A stretch of 64,000 nucleotides of DNA from Lunularia cruciata (taxonomy: Eukaryota; Streptophyta; Marchantiopsida; Lunulariales; Lunulariaceae). The stretch spans positions 6,205,001 to 6,269,000 of the forward strand of contig OX419755.1 of the NCBI GenBank assembly GCA_948567375.1, given 5' to 3'. How positions within the stretch are numbered: position 1 is the first letter of the stretch; the number at the start of each line of letters is the position of its first letter. Of this stretch, positions 58,349 through 64,000 are shown in pieces. A program made the translations under genes and the position numbers. The notes beneath the pieces are model-generated. The model worked only from the letters and a program-made list of their open reading frames with translations. It was not told the origin of the DNA and ran no database searches.

Positions 58349-58519
58349 ATGTTCCGCGTCCAATTCTACATTAGGCAGAAGGAGGCTATGAGAGCTCACT
58401 TGGAGAGAACATTAGGAGAGGAGAGGGCTGAACTTATGTTAGAGAACCAAGATCCATTTGTATACCCTGTAGTTCATTATGATGTCTTTGAGGTGATTTT
58501 GTACATCTTGTACACATGA
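58349..58519 (+). CDS. A4 leader small ORF, 56 codons
   Basis: The first ATG after the primer site, same frame and length as in the other three copies (MFRVQFYIRQKEAMRAHL...VILYILYT). The frame is open upstream to 58286 within the LTR end. Confidence 0.4.
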   Translation: MFRVQFYIRQKEAMRAHLERTLGEERAELMLENQDPFVYPVVHYDVFEVILYILYT

Positions 58520-59167
58520 GAGGAATTGGAGAGATTGTGTGAGGTGGGTTGCAGATTTTGGGGATTAAGGTGATTTTGGGCAAAATTTCAAGTTTGAGAT
58601 CTGGACTTGAGATTTCTACACATGATAGCTTGGGTTATCTTTCAGTTAGCACACTTGAAATTATTGAGAGAGCTTCTATGCGCACTGGGCTAGAATTTTT
58701 GAAAGTTGATAGGGTAAAGTGCTCCCGCAACTGCATGCTCTCTGGAAAATTGTACAGAGTCTGCCATTTCTTCAATTTTCAGTGAATTGTCCTGAAAATT
58801 TCCAAGAAAATTAAGTGTATTGAATTCTACCTGCTGCCACAAAAATTAAAGAGAGATCATTGTTGCGCAAGGAGAAATGAGTTTTTGAAGTGAGGGGGGT
58901 GGTTTTCAGACCAAATCTGAAATATGGGTGCTGAATAGAAAGGTCTCTAGGCGAAATGGCTGGATGAAAAGATCTGAAATTTTGCAGGGAGGGACACCCT
59001 GGAGTTGTTATCAAGTGTGCAAACTTTCAAAGGACTGTGGCATATTGGTTGGGAGATTTGAGTGACATTGTGAGGAAGGGTCAATTCTGCAGAGTGGAGA
59101 TCTCATGCATGAGAAGTTTGAGATCAACAAAAAGCATGTTTGAGTGTTTAGATTCATCTTTGGGAAC

Positions 59168-59641
59168 ATAAAGGGTCATCAAGAGTGGAAATTGAGATTA
59201 TGCAAGGTTCCCCAAGGGTTTGAGGTGATTGTAGGGGTGGATTTGAGGAAAAGAGAGTTTATAATAGAATTTGAAGAGAGTGTTGAGAGGATCCAAAAAC
59301 CTACACCACTTGGAGGAAAGAGTGAGTCTAAGTGCTTTCTATGTGGAGAGAAGTGACATAAGGCAAGTTCATGTCCATTGACTTTTGAGAGCAAGAGATT
59401 GAGGGAAAGGAGAGGCTTACTTGACTTGGGTTTGCATGTTGGACCTTCTTCACCAAGATTGGGAGGGAGAAGATCTAAGACCAAGGAGTTGTGTGAGGTT
59501 TGTGGAGTTGAAGGACTTCCAAAAGGACATGAGTGTAGTGGAGTAAAAGCACTTTTGGAAACTTTGGTGAAGGATCTTGGAGAAAGTCTTAGTACAGCTA
59601 CAGAAATACTACCACCTTCATCAACTAGTTCTCAAGATTAG
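59168..59641 (+). pseudogene. A4 ORF1, upstream zinc-knuckle protein, broken
   Basis: The start ATG of A1-A3 is ATA here (59168-59170, before AAGGGTCATCAAGAG). A TGA at 59354-59356 lies inside the knuckle CFLCGEK-stop-HKASSC. The rest, with CEVCGVEGLPKGHEC, is open to 59641. Context and layout are the same as in A3. Confidence 0.75.
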
Positions 59642-59864
59642 TGATGGAGATAATCTTTCAACTTATGGATAAACTATCCATGAGAGTTAGATTAATATGC
59701 ACTCTAGGATTTGATGTTGCTATAGAAATCTTGGAGTAACCTGAACCTTTTGTGTTCCCTAGAGTGGATTATTCTCAGATGGTGTTAGTCATGTATATAC
59801 TCTATTAGTAATAGAGTGAGAGAAAAAAAAAATTGAGAGAAAAGAAAGATAGTGAGGGGTTAAG

Positions 59865-62800
59865 ATGGGGAAACTTCCGGTTTTCTTTGGCAAGGATGGA
59901 GAAGATGTGGAGGCCTTTGTGAGAGACTTCAAGAGAGCTTGCATAGGAAACAATGAGAGGAGGAAGAATGAGTGGGCCTTATTATTACCAGATTTCTTTG
60001 AGGATGCAGCACTTACATAGTATGAGTCAGAAAACCAAAAGAGAGAGAGGAGAGAGGGGGAAGAGGAGTCTTGGGAGACTTTGACTTCAGCACTCATTGA
60101 GAACTTTCTTCCTGATGAGAGTTATGAGAGATTGATGAGTGAGGTTACATTTCTCAAGCAAGGAGATGGAGAGAAAGTGAGGGTCTATGTGGAAAGAGTG
60201 GAAAAGTTGGAGTCCAGATTTCGCATAGTGTTGAGGAAGGGTGAGGATGATGTGGAGACTACAATGATTGGCATAGGGGCCATGCTCACCAAGAATTTTG
60301 TGGGAGGATTGAGACCACAAATTAGAAGCAAGGTGAGATATGAGAAACCTTCTTCCAAGGTTGAAGCTATCAAGATCGCAATTCGTATGGAGGAGAGTTT
60401 GGAAGAGGATGAGAGTGATTTGGTGGTGAAGGAGGTTGTGCATCCTCCTCAAGGCTACAAGTATGGTGGAACTTCTGATACTTTGGTGATAAAGGTTGCA
60501 CCACAAGTAGTAGTTGCTCCAGTTCTTGCACTTCCACCAAAAGATCCACTCCAAACCATCACAGAACAACTTGCGGATCTCAAGATCAATGTGGTGCAAC
60601 TATGGGAGAAGAGAGAGGTGGATCAGAATGTAGGGAGAGGGCCTAGGAGTTATGGAAACTATCCATATAGAGGAGGCCAACCAGCCAACAATTTCAATGA
60701 TAGAAATTGTTTTGGTTGTGGAGGAAAAGGCCATATCCAAAGGAATTGCCCAAATTCCACTTACCATGGAGGAAGGGGTTATGAGGGAGCCAATAGAAGG
60801 AAAGAGGGAGATAGTGAAACCCAAGTGGCTCCTAATCCTAACAAAGGTAAGGGGATAGCATCCATAGATGTGGTTGAGAGCAAGTATGAGAAGGGAGAGT
60901 GCTCAAACTCCAAGGGTCTTAATTTGGAGCTTTTGGCACAAGAGAAGAAGAGAGCTCGTTTTGCAGAGGATGTTCACTCTTCTCAAGGATTTACTTCAAG
61001 CAAGGATACTCCTATGTCTACTAGGAGCACTCGCACCTCAACACCATCAACAACAAAGACTCCAAGGAAGAAGTTGGGGATGGAGGACTTCTTGATCTCA
61101 AAGCAACAATGGAACTACAATGTGTTGGAGGATGTTGGTAGTCACAAGGCTAACATCATAGTGGGCCAATTAATTGCTTTGAACCCTACCTTGAGAAAGG
61201 AGCTTAGAGGTGGTTTGAGTTCTACAAGGAGCAAGAAGAAGAAGAAGGCAAAAGTTCCAGTATCAATGGGGGTGGTAGATGCCAAGCTAGCACCATGGGA
61301 GGCTTGTGAATATGCCTCCAAGATTGATGTGAGAGTGAATGGTCACAACATCAAGGATGCATTGGTTGATGGAGGATCAGCAGTGAATGCCATGTCAGAA
61401 AGGTTGATGAAGAAGTTGGGTATGATACCCTCAAGACCTTCAACATTTGTGGTGAGCATGGCAAACAAGCAACAAGTTTGACCAGTAGGGGTGATGGATA
61501 AGGTGGTAGTTTCAGTTATGGGAGTTCAAAATCTCATGACTTTCCAAGTCTTGAAGGATTCAAGCTATGACTTACTTCTTGGGAGGCCATGGTTGAGAGC
61601 AGCACGCACAACTGATCGATGGCACAAAGGGTATATGAGGGATTGGGCCATCAAACCATAGAGTCACTGTTCCTGTGACTAACACCACCAACACTTCACA
61701 TTCAGATACACCATCTTCTGATTATTGGGAATCAGATTTTGAAGAAGGAGCTTCAGGTGTGGACACAAGCATGGAAGAGGAGACTTCCATGGAGGAGGAT
61801 AAATCTGAATCTGATTCAGATGTGTATCCTTTGTGTGCTATGGATTTTGCACCTAAGCCAGAGGTTTTGAAGGACCCAGATAAATCACCATTGACACTTG
61901 AGGAGGTAGAGAGAAGGTTATCTACCCTCAAGTATGGCCCAAATGTTACCAAGGAGGAGAAGGTGAGATTTGAGGAGATTTTGCGCAAGTTCATCCATGT
62001 GTTTGCTTTTAGTTACAAGGATTTGAAGGAAGTCACCTTGGAGGAGCACAAGATAGAGGTGGAGTCACATGCAAGACCAATCCGCCAAAAGCAACGTTGC
62101 ATTAGCCCACCAATATCTTTGGTTGTGAAGGAGGAGATTGATAAGCTCAAGGAGGCTGGATTTATCCTTGAGGTGGAGAATTCAGAATGGGTGTCTCCAA
62201 TTGTCATTGTGAAGAAAAAGAATGGCAAGCTTCGGGTATGTGTGGATTACAAGAAGCTCAATGCTGTTACCAAGAAGGACTACTACCCATTGCCATTCAT
62301 TGATGAGATCTTGGAGGAGGTTGCAGGTCATGAGAGGTACAGTTTTGGAGATGGTTATAGTGGATATAACCAAATCAAGATTGCACCAGAGCATCAACAA
62401 CTCACCACATTCACCACACCTTGGGGAACTTACGCTTTCAAGGTCATGCCTTTTGGGCTTTGCAATGCTCCAGCCACATTCCAACGGTTCATGAACAAGG
62501 TATTTGAACCTTTCATTGGGAAATTTGTGAGAGATTTCATTGATGACTTTTGTGTCTATGGGAGCAAGGAAGAGCACTTTGAACACCTAATCAAAGTCTT
62601 GCAACGCTTGGATGAGGCAAATGCATCACTCAACCCAGAGAAGTGCATTTTTGGATGTGAAGAAGGTCTACTTTTGGGGCATATCATCTCCAAGGATGGA
62701 ATAGCAGTTGATCCTAAGAAGGTGAGGAAAATCTCAGACCTTCCATTCCCTTCAAGCTTGACAAAGTTACGCCAATTCTTGGGGATGGTTGGGTACTATA

Positions 62801-64000
62801 GGAGGTTCATCTTCTCATTTTCCAACAAGGCTTATGCATTGACCATCTACATGAAGAAGGGTGTAGATTACATGGTGATTTTGGAAGACAAGGAGGCTCT
62901 CAAAGCTTTTGAGGAGCTCAAGCAATCCCTTGTTGTAGCTCCAATTCTTGCTAAACCTGATTGGAGTAGGCCTTTCATCCTCTATACTGATGCTTCTAAT
63001 GTAGCTATAGGATGCACTCTTAGTCAATTAGACCAAGATGGGCATGATCATCCAATAGCTTATGCTAGTAGGTAGATGGTTTCAGCAGAGACGAACTACT
63101 CTGTCACGGAGAGAGAAGGGTTGGCAGTGATCTTTGGTCTCAAGAAGTTTAGACACTACTTGATTGGAGGGAAAGCCACCATTGTCACGGATCACAAGGC
63201 TTTGAAGTACATCTTCAACAAGCCTAATGTTGAAGGGAGACTAGCAAGGTGGATGATACTCTTGTCTGAGTATGACTACACCATTGAAGATAGGCCAGGA
63301 AAGAAACATGCAAATGCTGATTTATTATCTAGAGCATATGATCATGATGGAGATGAGCCAGTGGATGATTCCTTCCCGGATGAGGAGCTCATGACAATCT
63401 CAGTCACTCAAGAGGTTCCAATGGAATACAATGAGATTGTGGATTTTGTGACAAAAGGTAACTATCCAGAAGGGATGCATGCTAGGGAGAGGAAGGCCCT
63501 TGCAGCAAGATCTAGACCTTACACAATGGTGGATAATATTCTTTATTCACCAAGGAGCAGATGGTCTACTTCGAAGAGCAATGGGTAAGGAAGAGTCTAT
63601 CCTACTCATAAAGGAGTTTCATGAAGGTTTAGTATGTGGAGGACACTTTGCAGGAAAGGTGAGTGCTTTCAAGATTCTAGATCCAGGTTACCATTGGAGA
63701 GGGATTTTCAAGGATTGTCTTGATTATTGCAAAACTTGTCATGTTTGTCAAGCTTTTGCTAGAAAGTCTACATCCACTCCACCACTTAGATCAATTCCAT
63801 TGCTAGGACCTTTTGAGAAGTGGGGAATTGATTTTGTAGGTCCTCTCAATAGAACCCCAAGGAACAATCGGTACATTGTGGTAGTTACTGATTACCTTAC
63901 TAAGTGGGTTGAGGCTAGACCATTGAGGGACAAGAATGAAGATGAAGTGGGTAGATTTCTTTATGAACGCATTATCACTAGGTTTGGATGCCCTTTGGAG
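59865..64000 (+). pseudogene. A4 gag-pro-pol, broken, cut by window end
   Basis: Gag ATG at 59865 (MGKLPVFFGKDGEDVEAF); TAG near 60017 (TGG in A2). The same frame resumes from 60081 for 466 codons and runs through the knuckle CFGCGGKGHIQRNC (60708-60749) into protease VDGGS (61365-61379), so the ancestral gag and pol share one frame. TGA at 61479; a one-base insertion near 61640 shifts the frame. 61675-63075 carries RT (FGLCNAPATFQRF; FIDDFCVYG with Asp codons at 62542-62547) and RNase H LYTDAS (Asp codon 62989-62991), then TAG (CAG in A2). 63076-63588 ends at a one-base insertion near 63550. The integrase finger CKTCHVC (63728 on) and first Asp in GIDFVG (about 63830) are inside; the other two catalytic residues lie beyond 64000. 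Confidence 0.92.

Larger units (their letters stand above)
57618..64000 (+). mobile_element. Family A element A4, 3' end outside window
   Basis: 5' LTR, primer site, leader ORF, ORF1 and gag-pol up to integrase; the element runs off the window and should end about 1.4 kb further right if its length is 7.8 kb. The left flank GACC (57614-57617) is the predicted 4-bp target duplication. It lies in the gag knuckle of chromovirus D4, in opposite orientation. gag-pol contains stops and frameshifts. Confidence 0.93.

Noticed and set aside
1-64000. tRNA, rRNA or other structured RNA genes
   Set aside because: I scanned for cloverleaf-like and conserved rRNA words and saw none; only tRNA-complementary primer sites of the elements were found.

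Overview
The window looks like plant nuclear heterochromatin made almost entirely of decayed, nested LTR retrotransposons. The evidence is chromovirus, non-chromovirus Ty3/gypsy and Ty1/copia proteins of plant type, TG...CA long terminal repeats, tRNA primer sites and AT-rich sequence without operons. I could not identify the species, and I found no intact host gene, tRNA, rRNA or CRISPR array. By my boundaries roughly 70 percent of the window is assignable to mobile elements.

Four families explain most of it. Family A is a compact 7.8-kb Ty3/gypsy element without chromodomain. It has ~690-bp LTRs, a small ORF just after the primer site, an extra zinc-knuckle ORF (ORF1) upstream of gag, and a single-frame gag-pro-pol. 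Copies are A1 (10405-18180, minus), A2 (34268-49886, plus), A3 (40957-48747, minus, inside A2) and A4 (57618 to beyond the window end, plus). A1-A3 each have a perfect 4-bp target duplication. Family B is seen only as solo LTRs of 1.7-1.9 kb: B1 (9515-19193, split by A1) and B2 (30211-31869), each with a 5-bp duplication. Family D has LTRs of ~590-750 bp that belong to a chromovirus. D1 (3426-4041), D2 (23903-24490) and D3 (52325-53070) are solo LTRs with 5-bp duplications. D4 (53286-57617) is a chromovirus cut off by A4. The fourth family is a decayed minus-strand Ty1/copia element (1676-7547) that hosts D1.

Layout: 1-1675 is simple and tandem repeats plus unassigned sequence. 1676-7547 is copia with D1 inside. 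7557-9514 holds a gag-like relic, a degenerate minisatellite and unassigned sequence. 9515-19193 is B1 with A1 inside. 19194-34267 holds coiled-coil gene relics, D2, B2, local duplications and long unassigned stretches. 34268-49890 is A2 with A3 inside in opposite orientation. 49891-53285 holds a coiled-coil relic broken by D3. 53286-57617 is the chromovirus, broken in its gag zinc knuckle by A4, which runs off the right edge.

Nesting gives relative order: B1 before A1, copia before D1, A2 before A3, chromovirus before A4. Every gag-pol copy carries stops or frameshifts, several of them consistent with CGA-to-TGA decay of methylated DNA, so nothing here looks able to move by itself. The most interesting architecture is the A2/A3 pair. 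Antisense self-insertion makes an inverted repeat with ~6.7-kb arms and a ~1.1-kb spacer, which read-through transcription would turn into a long hairpin covering most of family A.
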